Shown here in pieces: positions 25,899 through 33,364 of a stretch of DNA of 64,000 nucleotides. This stretch comes from Streptomyces pluripotens (GTDB taxonomy: Bacteria; Actinomycetota; Actinomycetes; Streptomycetales; Streptomycetaceae). Each line of letters opens with the position of its first letter. Position 1 is the stretch's first letter. The notes below the pieces were generated by a model, which saw only the letters and a list, made by a program, of their open reading frames with translations, was not told the origin of the DNA and did not search any database. The position numbers and the translations under genes are program-made. The stretch spans positions 4,526,001 through 4,590,000 of the forward strand of contig NZ_CP021080.1 in the NCBI RefSeq assembly GCF_000802245.2, written 5' to 3'.

Positions 25899-27152
25899 AT
25901 GCCCAACTCGGATGCGGAGCGGAGCGCTTCGATGCGCCGGGTGCTCGCCGTGATCCCCGCGCGCGGCGGTTCCAAGGGGGTGCCCGCGAAGAACCTCGCG
26001 CCCGTGGGTGGTGTCCCGCTGGTGGCGCGTGCGGTGCGCGAGTGCCGGGCGACCCGCCTGGTCACCGACGTGGTGGTGTCCACCGACGACCAGGCCATTG
26101 CGACCGCCGCGCGGGAGGCCGGTGCCGAGGTGGTGCTGCGGCCGGCCGCCATCGCCGGGGACACGGCCACGTCCGAGGCAGCGGTGCTGCACGCCATGGA
26201 CGCGCACGAGGCCCTCCACGGGTCGGCGGTGGACGTCGTCCTGCTCGTGCAGTGCACCAGTCCGTTCCTGGCCCGTGAGGACATTGACGGGGTTGCCGCG
26301 GCGGTCGTGGAGAACGGCGCCGACACTGCCGTGACCGTGGCGCCTTTCCACGGCTTCATCTGGCGGGACGCGGACGCCGCCGACGGCCCGTCCACGGACG
26401 GCGGAGGGTACGGCGTCAATCACGACAAGTCCTTCCGGCCCCGCCGCCAGGACCGTCCCCAGGACCTGTTGGAAACCGGCGCCGCCTACGCGATGGACGC
26501 GGCCGGCTTCCGCGACCGCAACCATCGCTTCTTCGGCCGCACCGAACTGGTGCGCACCGACCCCGCCCGGGTCCTGGAGATCGACGATCCGCACGACCTG
26601 GCCCGCGCCCGGGCCCTCGCCCCGCTGTTCGACGCGGACCGCCCGGGCGCCCTCCCCTCACACGGCGACATCGACGCCGTGGTCCTCGACTTCGACGGCA
26701 CCCAGACCGACGACCGGGTGCTGATCGACTCCGAAGGACGGGAGTTCGTCTCCGTGCACCGCGGGGACGGGCTCGGCATCGCGGCCCTGCGCAGGAGCGG
26801 CCTGAAGATGCTGGTGCTGTCCACGGAACAGAATCCGGTGGTCGCCGCGCGCGCCCGGAAGCTGAAGCTTCCGGTGCTGCACGGCATCGACCGCAAGGAC
26901 CTCGCCCTCAAACAGTGGTGCGAGGAGCAGGGCATCGCGCCGGAGCGCGTGCTCTACGTCGGCAACGACGTCAACGACCTCCCCTGCTTCGCCCTCGTCG
27001 GCTGGCCGGTGGCGGTCGCGAGCGCCCACGACGTCGTACGCGGCGCCGCACGCGCGGTCACCACCGTTCCCGGCGGTGACGGCGCGATCCGGGAGATCGC
27101 CGGCTGGATCCTCGGCCCCTCCCTCGAAAACCCCCTCCACCCCACCAAGTAA
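25899..27152 (+). CDS. neuA: Acylneuraminate/Kdn cytidylyltransferase fused to HAD phosphatase
   Basis: A 417-residue bifunctional protein. Residues 14-245 are a CMP-nonulosonate synthetase with IPARGGSKGVPAKN (19-32), the TSPF segment and RPRRQDRPQDLLETGAAYAMD. Residues 256-410 are a KdsC-like HAD phosphatase with all four motifs intact: DFDGTQTDD (D264, D266), S308 in VLST, K333, and GNDVND (D357, D360). The phosphatase would remove the 9-phosphate from Kdn-9-P or Neu5Ac-9-P made by NeuB and the other domain would activate the sugar as CMP ester. Animal CMP-sialate synthetases have a similar two-domain layout. AAGGAGAGG supports ATG 25899. The NeuB start is 15 bp beyond its stop. Confidence 0.9.
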   Translation: MPNSDAERSASMRRVLAVIPARGGSKGVPAKNLAPVGGVPLVARAVRECRATRLVTDVVVSTDDQAIATAAREAGAEVVLRPAAIAGDTATSEAAVLHAMDAHEALHGSAVDVVLLVQCTSPFLAREDIDGVAAAVVENGADTAVTVAPFHGFIWRDADAADGPSTDGGGYGVNHDKSFRPRRQDRPQDLLETGAAYAMDAAGFRDRNHRFFGRTELVRTDPARVLEIDDPHDLARARALAPLFDADRPGALPSHGDIDAVVLDFDGTQTDDRVLIDSEGREFVSVHRGDGLGIAALRRSGLKMLVLSTEQNPVVAARARKLKLPVLHGIDRKDLALKQWCEEQGIAPERVLYVGNDVNDLPCFALVGWPVAVASAHDVVRGAARAVTTVPGGDGAIREIAGWILGPSLENPLHPTK

Positions 27153-27167
27153 GGGACGACTCCCACC

Positions 27168-28106
27168 ATGAGCACCAACTCCCGTATCCGTACCTTCGGT
27201 TCGCGCGAGGCCGGCCCCGGCCGCCCCGTCTACATCTGCGGCGAGATCGGCATCAACCACAACGGCGAGCTGGAGAACGCGTTCAAGCTGATCGACGTGG
27301 CCGCCGAGGCCGGCTGCGACGCCGTGAAGTTCCAGAAGCGCACCCCGGAGATCTGCACCCCGCGCGACCAGTGGGACATCGAGCGCGACACCCCCTGGGG
27401 CCGGATGACCTACATCGACTACCGCCACCGGGTGGAGTTCGGCGAGGACGAGTACCGCCAGATCGACGCGTACTGCAAGGAGAAGGGGATCGACTGGTTC
27501 GCCTCCCCGTGGGACACCGAGGCCGTCGCCTTCCTGGAGAAGTTCGACGTCCCCGCCCACAAGGTGGCCTCCGCCTCCCTGACGGACGATGAGCTGCTGC
27601 GCGCCCTCCGCGCCACCGGCCGTACGGTCATCCTCTCCACCGGCATGTCCACCCCGAAGCAGATCCGTCACGCGGTGGAGGTCCTGGGCAGCGACAACAT
27701 CCTGCTCTGCCACGCGACCTCCACCTACCCGGCCAAGGCCGAGGAACTGAACCTCCGCGTGATCAACACGCTGGAGAAGGAGTACCCGAACGTCCCGATC
27801 GGCTACTCGGGCCACGAGACCGGCCTGCAGACCACGCTGGCGGCGGTCGCCCTCGGTGCCACCTTCGTCGAGCGCCACATCACCCTCGACCGCGCCATGT
27901 GGGGTTCCGACCAGGCCGCCTCCGTCGAACCGCAGGGCCTGACGCGTCTGGTCCGCGACATCCGCGCCATCGAGGCCTCCCTCGGTGACGGCGTCAAGAA
28001 GGTCTATGACTCCGAGTTGGGCCCGATGAAGAAGCTGCGCCGTGTCGCCGGCGTCGTCGCCGAGGCGGAGATCGCGGCGGCGGCGGGCGAGCCGGTCGCC
28101 GTCTGA
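27168..28106 (+). CDS. neuB: N-acetylneuraminate/Kdn synthase (NeuB) without SAF domain
   Basis: A 312-residue aldolase-type synthase condensing PEP with a mannose derivative. Barrel motifs are clear: ICGEIGINHNGELENAFKLID, CDAVKFQKRTPE, WFASPWDTEAVAFL, ILSTGMSTPKQI, LLCHATSTYPAK, IGYSGHETG and ERHITLDRAMWGSDQAAS (metal-binding His region). The protein ends about 30 residues after the barrel and lacks the C-terminal SAF (antifreeze-like) domain, which in typical NeuB supplies an Arg to the N-acetyl pocket. With the phosphatase fusion upstream, this suggests a non-acetylated acceptor such as mannose-6-phosphate, giving Kdn-9-P (inference). Confidence 0.92.
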   Translation: MSTNSRIRTFGSREAGPGRPVYICGEIGINHNGELENAFKLIDVAAEAGCDAVKFQKRTPEICTPRDQWDIERDTPWGRMTYIDYRHRVEFGEDEYRQIDAYCKEKGIDWFASPWDTEAVAFLEKFDVPAHKVASASLTDDELLRALRATGRTVILSTGMSTPKQIRHAVEVLGSDNILLCHATSTYPAKAEELNLRVINTLEKEYPNVPIGYSGHETGLQTTLAAVALGATFVERHITLDRAMWGSDQAASVEPQGLTRLVRDIRAIEASLGDGVKKVYDSELGPMKKLRRVAGVVAEAEIAAAAGEPVAV

Positions 28107-28150
28107 CCCGCGGCCCCTTGAGCCCCTTACGACGGGACGGTCGTACGCCG

Positions 28151-29299
28151 ATGAGCCCCCGCGCCGGTCAGCCCGGCCAGCCTTCCTACACGCTCGCCTT
28201 CGTGGAGAGCCCGGTCCAACTGCTGAACGTACTGGAGTGGGCACATCTGCACGGCTTGCACGGCGCGGAGCCGGACACTTCCCCGTCCGTGCCCGCGCAG
28301 CTGCGCCGGACGGTGGTGAGCGCCCCGCCACCGTCCGGCGCGGAACTCATGGTCGTCGTCCTGTCCCCGACCGACCCCATGACCCGGGGCCAGTTGCGCC
28401 GCATGGCCGATCTGGCCCGGGACGAGGGGTACCGGGTGCGCTGGGAGGAGGCGCGGGGCGGCACGACCGCGCCCTTCCATACCATCGGCGGCTTGGCGGG
28501 CGCGCTGCGCCGGGCCGAGCGCATCGTCATGGGGGACCCGTTCTCCCGCTACGTACAACTGCTCCTGACCATCACCCGGGCCCGGGACCTGGTGGTGGTG
28601 GACGACGGCACGGCGACCATGGAATTCGTCGCCCAGCTGGCCCGTGGAGAACGCCTGGTCCGGTGGCACCGCAAGGGCGGTCGCCCCGGCCCCCGCGACC
28701 TGCTCTTCGCCCCGGTGTCCTCCTCCGCCCGCCGCCGGCTGACACCGAGCGCCCGCCGCCGGGTGGAGGTCTTCTCCTCCATGCCGGTGACGGAAATCCC
28801 GGACGGCGTCACCGTCACGGCCAACGAGTTCACCTGGACCCGTGCCCGCTTCGGCCCGCCGCGCATCATCAAGGGCGCGGACATGGTCGGCACGTCCCTG
28901 GTGGAGACCGGCGTCGTGGACGGCGACCGCTATCTGTCGGCCGTGCGCGGCCTGGCCAGGACGCACGGTGCCACGCGCTACTTCGCCCACCGCCGCGAAG
29001 CCGTGGACAAGCTGCACCGTCTCGCCGCCCAGACCGGTCTGGAGATAGTCCGGCCCGACCTGCCCCTGGAACTGATCGCCCGCCGCGGCCCGATCGGCCG
29101 TACGGTCCTCAGCTTCCCGTCGACGGTGGTCCACACGCTGCCGTTGGCCCTTGCGGGCACGGGGGTCCGCGTCGCGGTGTGCGACGTTGATCCCAGCTGG
29201 CTCACGGAGACCGCCTCACCACGGGCCCAGGGCTTCTTGTCGGGGGTGACCGGGACGGCGCGGGACGTGCACCGGCTGGCGGCGGTGGGCCTAGCCTAG
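28151..29299 (+). CDS. Sialyltransferase-like protein of the glycopolymer cluster
   Basis: A 382-residue protein, probably translated from ATG 28151 (TTG 28118 is an alternative). It starts like capsular polysialyltransferases (YTLAFVESPVQLLNVLEW) and has LVVVDDGTATMEFVA, the D/E-D/E-G motif (about 142-156), and SFPSTVVHTLPLAL, a candidate serine motif, near 322-336. The expected HP dipeptide is replaced by AHRRE (about 276-280). It is the last gene of the plus-strand operon, 45 bp after neuB. Likely role: transfer of the CMP-activated nonulosonic acid onto the polymer or its linkage unit (inference). The two sialyltransferase-like proteins in this cluster are not close copies of each other. 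Confidence 0.68.
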   Translation: MSPRAGQPGQPSYTLAFVESPVQLLNVLEWAHLHGLHGAEPDTSPSVPAQLRRTVVSAPPPSGAELMVVVLSPTDPMTRGQLRRMADLARDEGYRVRWEEARGGTTAPFHTIGGLAGALRRAERIVMGDPFSRYVQLLLTITRARDLVVVDDGTATMEFVAQLARGERLVRWHRKGGRPGPRDLLFAPVSSSARRRLTPSARRRVEVFSSMPVTEIPDGVTVTANEFTWTRARFGPPRIIKGADMVGTSLVETGVVDGDRYLSAVRGLARTHGATRYFAHRREAVDKLHRLAAQTGLEIVRPDLPLELIARRGPIGRTVLSFPSTVVHTLPLALAGTGVRVAVCDVDPSWLTETASPRAQGFLSGVTGTARDVHRLAAVGLA

Positions 29300-29516
29300 A
29301 ACTCCCGGCAGACGACCTCGACAGCCTTGGAACGCGGTCGACCACCGAAGTGTCGGGCCCTGCACGCGAAGGGGTGCGGCAACCGCCGTGGATCGTGTAC
29401 GAGAGGCCCGTGGACACGCCGGACACCTCGACGCGGCTCGCTGGACTCGCCCCGAGACAGCGAGGAAGAGCCGACGCGCCGCGGAACACACTGGCGCGCC
29501 GGGGTCATCCCGGGGT

Positions 29517-30338
29517 TCAGGGCGCAGGCTGACCTCCGCCACCCGGTTCGAACCCGGCCAGCATCTGCTCCAGCGCTTCCTGGTCCGGCCCCACGAACGC
29601 CGAGGCCCCGGCCACCGAAGCCAGTCTGTCCGTCATCGTGGCGGCCATCCCCGGGGCCGGCGGCAGATGTGTGGAGAGGACGAGCTCGGGCTCCCGGTCC
29701 CGTATTGGCTGGAAGCTGCCCCGGAACTTCTCGACATCCACGTTCTGCACCCACGGGCTGTCGACCGTGGCCCACAGCAACTGTGCGGCCCGCAGGTCCT
29801 CTTCGTCGACCGCACCGACATGATCGGCTTGCGCCAGTTCGGCGCTCAGCATCGGCCCACCGAAGCAGTCGGAGCTGAAGCAGACTCCCGTCCGGTCGTC
29901 GAAGAATCCGACCGTGCTCGGATTGTCGAACAGGGGTGGTCTGAACGCCGTGAGGGTACGGTCGCCGACGTCCAGGGACTGTCCCGGGTTGATCAGGTGG
30001 AGGCGGTCGAGCGGCAGTGGCCGTTCACAGGACATGAACCCCACGGACAGGAACGTGGTCACCACACGCGCCTCAGGCGCCGCGGCCAGCAGGTCGAAGA
30101 TCCCACCCGTGTGATCCCGGTCCGGGTGGGTGAGCCAGATCCATCGCACGTCAGCGGGATCCAGCACGGATCCGACCACCTCCACGAAGTTCCGGTCGGG
30201 TAGCCCGAGCCCGCTGTCTACCACAACGGGCTGGGAGGCGAACAACACGAAGGCGTTCACCGGGAGGTGACCGATTCCCGGCACCTCAAGGCTGTCGTTC
30301 AGGACGCTGATGTCCGGGCGGACCCTGTGAATCGGCAT
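29517..30338 (-). CDS. MBL-fold (metallo-beta-lactamase superfamily) hydrolase
   Basis: A 273-residue cytoplasmic protein. ATG 30338 (MPIHRVRPDIS) follows GGGAG; longer in-frame extensions look noncoding. Metal-site motifs of the ODP/FprA-like branch are visible: PVVVDSGLG, LTHPDRDHTGGIFDLL (HxDxDH form), CFSSDCFGG (bridging Asp) and LVLSTHLPP (terminal His). Members of this branch bind two metal ions and act as oxygen-reacting or hydrolytic enzymes; no flavodoxin domain is attached here. Same strand as, but 225 bp downstream of, the lipoprotein gene. Confidence 0.82.
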   Translation of the reverse strand: MPIHRVRPDISVLNDSLEVPGIGHLPVNAFVLFASQPVVVDSGLGLPDRNFVEVVGSVLDPADVRWIWLTHPDRDHTGGIFDLLAAAPEARVVTTFLSVGFMSCERPLPLDRLHLINPGQSLDVGDRTLTAFRPPLFDNPSTVGFFDDRTGVCFSSDCFGGPMLSAELAQADHVGAVDEEDLRAAQLLWATVDSPWVQNVDVEKFRGSFQPIRDREPELVLSTHLPPAPGMAATMTDRLASVAGASAFVGPDQEALEQMLAGFEPGGGGQPAP

Positions 30339-30563
30339 GTCGCATCTCCCTGCCCCCCCGGGGATGGGTGATCGCGCCGCGGCCACATGTCCCATCGTCG
30401 CCGCTTCTCGCGAAGGCTGCATCCCGTACGCCACCAGGGCACGCACGGCGTAGAGGTACGCGCACCCTGTGACGCCGCTCGCCACGGGATCCACACGCTC
30501 GTAAGCGCACGGCGACCGCGACTCGGCGGCTCCGTCGCCGAAGGCGCCGGACAGCTGAAGTGC

Positions 30564-31073
30564 TCAGCAGCGGGCCGCCGGTAGCGAGCCGTCGGTGCCC
30601 TTGACGCTCACCGCTGCGGTGCCGTCCTCGCCGTCCGTGAACGCCGCCGTGCACACCAACTGCCGCACCGCGGAGGCTGTGAGCGGGTGGACCGGGAAGG
30701 AGACGAGCACGGACACCTCGCCGGGTGACCTCGTCGCGGTCAGGGGGCCCGGATGGCTGGGCAGCCCCGTGTGGAGGCCGGCCGTGCGCTCGGCCGGTGT
30801 CGGACCGGTGAACAGCATGGTGAGGACCTTCACGCCGGGTACCGGATCCGTCGGCTGGTCGATGTGGATATCCCGGGCCACCGGCATGAGTTTGTCCTTC
30901 GAGGAGAGGAAGAAGAGCAGAACCCGCCCCGTGGAGGCGGGGACGACCGCGACGGTGGCGGGTCCGCCGGCCTGGACGACGCCGGTGCCGCGCACGCCGC
31001 AGCCGGTCACCAGTACGGCTGCCGAGGCGCAGGCCGAGAGGGACCGGGCCGCCCTGGAGAGGGCACGTCTCAC
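30564..31073 (-). CDS. Lipoprotein coupled to two-component system
   Basis: A 169-residue exported lipoprotein. GTG 31073 overlaps the sensor kinase stop by 4 bases (GTGA). The signal peptide is short and Arg-rich (RRALSRAARSLSACASAAVL) and ends with the lipobox LVTGC. The mature part (VLLFFLSSKDKLMPVARDI, VLTMLFTGPTPAERTAGL, VCTAAFTDGEDG) follows the general plan of the lipoprotein encoded beside AfsQ2 at 55878-56480. It is probably an accessory sensor or regulator of the kinase at the outer membrane face (inference from coupling). Confidence 0.85.
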   Translation of the reverse strand: MRRALSRAARSLSACASAAVLVTGCGVRGTGVVQAGGPATVAVVPASTGRVLLFFLSSKDKLMPVARDIHIDQPTDPVPGVKVLTMLFTGPTPAERTAGLHTGLPSHPGPLTATRSPGEVSVLVSFPVHPLTASAVRQLVCTAAFTDGEDGTAAVSVKGTDGSLPAARC

Positions 31074-32608
31074 GCCGTGGCCTCCGCGCACCGCAGGGGT
31101 ATCTCCACGGTGAGGACGGCTCCGCCTTCGGGAGAGTTCGCCGCGCGGACGGTGCCGCCGTGCAGGTGCACGTTCTCCAGGGTTATGGCGAGGCCGAGCC
31201 CACTGCCCTGCGACCGGCGGCGGGCCGCGTCCGCCTTGTAGAAGCGCTCGAAGATGTGCGGCAGCACGTCCGCGGGGATGCCGGGGCCGCTGTCCGCGAC
31301 CTCGACGACGATCCGGGCCGCGGCCGCCGGGGGTACCGGGGCGGCAGAAGAAACGGACGCCGGTGCAGCCGCCGCGCCCGCCGGTGACGCCGGGGGTGCG
31401 GTGGTGCGCGGCGTCACGCTCAGACGCACCCGGACGGGCGGGGCGCCGTGGCGGAGGGCGTTGGCCACCAGGTTGGCTACGACGACGTCGAAGCGGCGGG
31501 GGTCCAGCCGGGCCCGGATGCCGTCGGGCAGGTCGGTGACGACCTGCGCCGGGTCGGTCCACTGGCGGGCCGCCAGGGTCTTGCGGATGACCTGGGCGAC
31601 GTCGACCTCGTCGGTGTTCAGCTCGGCCGCCCTGGCGTCGAAGCGGGAGATCTCCATCAAGTCCTCGACCAGGACGGCCAGTCTGCCGGTCTCCGTGCTG
31701 ATCAGCCGGACGGCGGCCGCGGTGTCGGGGGCGAGGCGGGCGGCGTCCTCGTCCAGGACCTCGGTGACGGCGAGCATCCCGGCGAGCGGGGTGCGCAGCT
31801 CGTGGGAGACGTCGGAGGCGAAGCGGCGGGCGCGGGCCTCGGCATCTCTCAGTTCGCCGACGGTCCGCTCCAGTTCGACCGCGGACTCGTTGAACGTACG
31901 GGCCAGGTCCGAGAGTTCGTCGCCGCCCTTGACCTGGATACGGGTGTCCAGGCGGCCGCTGCCCATGTTCCGGGCGGCCCGGCGCAGGTCCCGTACCGGG
32001 CGCAGCACGCTGCGGGCCGCCAGCAGCGCGGGCACGAGGGCGAGCGCGAGTCCCGGCACCGCTCCGTCGCGGGCCGCGGTGACCATGGCCTGAACGCTTG
32101 CCTCCTCATCGGTCAGCGGCATCACGGCGTACAGCGTCAGGCCCGTGGGACGCGCGGCGGCCCCGGGCCATGGCCGGAACACGGTCGGCACGGCGATGGT
32201 CAACCACGGCCGGCCGTGTTCGTCCACCCGCTGGAAGCTGCCCCTCGGGTGGGCCAGCGCGGCGCGGCGCAGGGCCGGGGTGATCACGGTGGACACCGGC
32301 CGGGTGCCGGAGGACAGCCGGAGCGAGCCGTACTCGGCGAACACCACCCAGGGATGCGGCTTGCCCTCGCGGGCCATCTGCCGCAGTTGCCCCTGGAGCA
32401 CGGACGGCTGGACGGGCAACTGCACGACCAGGGACTGGGCCCGGTCGCGGAAGGAGGACACCGCGGTGTCCTGGGCCTGCTGGAGGATTGCGGTGCGTGC
32501 CGCGCGGTAGGTGAGGACCGCGGTGGACACGGCGCTCACGACGGCGACCAGCAGAAAGGCGAGCACCAGCCGGGTGCGCAGTCCGGCGCGGGCCTTCCTG
32601 TGGCTCAC
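31070..32608 (-). CDS. Sensor histidine kinase
   Basis: A 512-residue membrane kinase. It has a first helix at about 12-34, an extracytoplasmic sensor of about 145 residues with no recognised fold, a second helix (about 182-200), a HAMP domain, then DHp and ATPase domains. The phospho-acceptor is H269 in FASDVSHELRTPL. The N box is NLVANALRHG, G1 is DSGPGIP and G2 is GSGLGLAI. The linker before G1 carries an Ala/Pro-rich insertion. Start GTG 32608 and the stop both overlap neighbours as GTGA, so regulator, kinase and lipoprotein are translated as one unit. It is similar in layout and motifs to AfsQ2. Confidence 0.93.
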   Translation of the reverse strand: MSHRKARAGLRTRLVLAFLLVAVVSAVSTAVLTYRAARTAILQQAQDTAVSSFRDRAQSLVVQLPVQPSVLQGQLRQMAREGKPHPWVVFAEYGSLRLSSGTRPVSTVITPALRRAALAHPRGSFQRVDEHGRPWLTIAVPTVFRPWPGAAARPTGLTLYAVMPLTDEEASVQAMVTAARDGAVPGLALALVPALLAARSVLRPVRDLRRAARNMGSGRLDTRIQVKGGDELSDLARTFNESAVELERTVGELRDAEARARRFASDVSHELRTPLAGMLAVTEVLDEDAARLAPDTAAAVRLISTETGRLAVLVEDLMEISRFDARAAELNTDEVDVAQVIRKTLAARQWTDPAQVVTDLPDGIRARLDPRRFDVVVANLVANALRHGAPPVRVRLSVTPRTTAPPASPAGAAAAPASVSSAAPVPPAAAARIVVEVADSGPGIPADVLPHIFERFYKADAARRRSQGSGLGLAITLENVHLHGGTVRAANSPEGGAVLTVEIPLRCAEATA

Positions 32609-33285
32609 AGCGGCCCGAAGCGGTAGCCGAATCCCCGCAGGGTCTGGATGTAGCGCGGGCTGGCGGGCACGTCCTCGATCTTGTTCCGCAGCCGCCGTAC
32701 ACAGGCGTCGACCAGGCGGGCGTCGCCGTGATAGCCGTGTTCCCAGACCTGTTCGAGCAGTTGCTGACGGCTGAAGACCTGCTCGGGCGCGGCCGACAGG
32801 TACAGCAGGAGCTTCAGCTCGGAGGGGGCCAGGGACAGGCGCTGCCCGGCCTTGGCGACGTTCAGCGCGACCCGGTCGATGGCGAGGTCGCCGTGGAACT
32901 CGACGTCGGCCCGGCCGGCCGGCTCCTCGATACGGCGCAGTACGGCCCTGACACGGGCCTCGATCACCTCCGTACGGGCGGGTTTGACGATGTAGTCGTC
33001 GGCCCCGGCCTCCAGCCCGACCACGACGTCGAAGTCGTCGCCGCGGGCGGTGAGCATGATGATCGGCAACTGGCCGGCCTCGCGCACCCGGCGGCAGACC
33101 TGGACCCCGTTCATGCCGGGCAGCATGAGGTCGAGGAGTAGCAGATCCGGGTGGAACTCGCCGATGGCGGCGAGCCCGGCCTCCCCGGTGGGGGCGGTGC
33201 GTACGTCGTGCCCGCGGCGCCGCAGGCCGAGTTCGATGCCCGCGCGGACGGAGGCGTCGTCTTCGATGAGCAGGACACGGGGCAT
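32605..33285 (-). CDS. OmpR/PhoB family response regulator
   Basis: A 226-residue two-domain regulator. The receiver domain has the acidic pair EDD at 8-10, phospho-acceptor D52 in LLLLDLMLPG, the conserved Thr in LTARGD and Lys in VKPA. The winged-helix DNA-binding domain (about 130-225) ends SRQQLLEQVWEHGYHGDARLVD and VRRLRNKIEDVPASP. Most of these positions match AfsQ1 at 58123-58800, so the two regulators are paralogues and may recognise related sites. A TTGACC element about 50 bp upstream could be a -35. Confidence 0.95.
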   Translation of the reverse strand: MPRVLLIEDDASVRAGIELGLRRRGHDVRTAPTGEAGLAAIGEFHPDLLLLDLMLPGMNGVQVCRRVREAGQLPIIMLTARGDDFDVVVGLEAGADDYIVKPARTEVIEARVRAVLRRIEEPAGRADVEFHGDLAIDRVALNVAKAGQRLSLAPSELKLLLYLSAAPEQVFSRQQLLEQVWEHGYHGDARLVDACVRRLRNKIEDVPASPRYIQTLRGFGYRFGPL

Positions 33286-33364
33286 GTGCCGAGTATTCCA
33301 TTCGATGGCGGATCGACTCGGTCAAATCATGAACGAAATCGATCAGTTGGAGGTGGTCGGCGGG

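Noticed and set aside
19028..29299. Recent horizontal island
   Set aside because: GC content, codon use and start codons look like the neighbours; no mobile genes or flanking repeats are visible.
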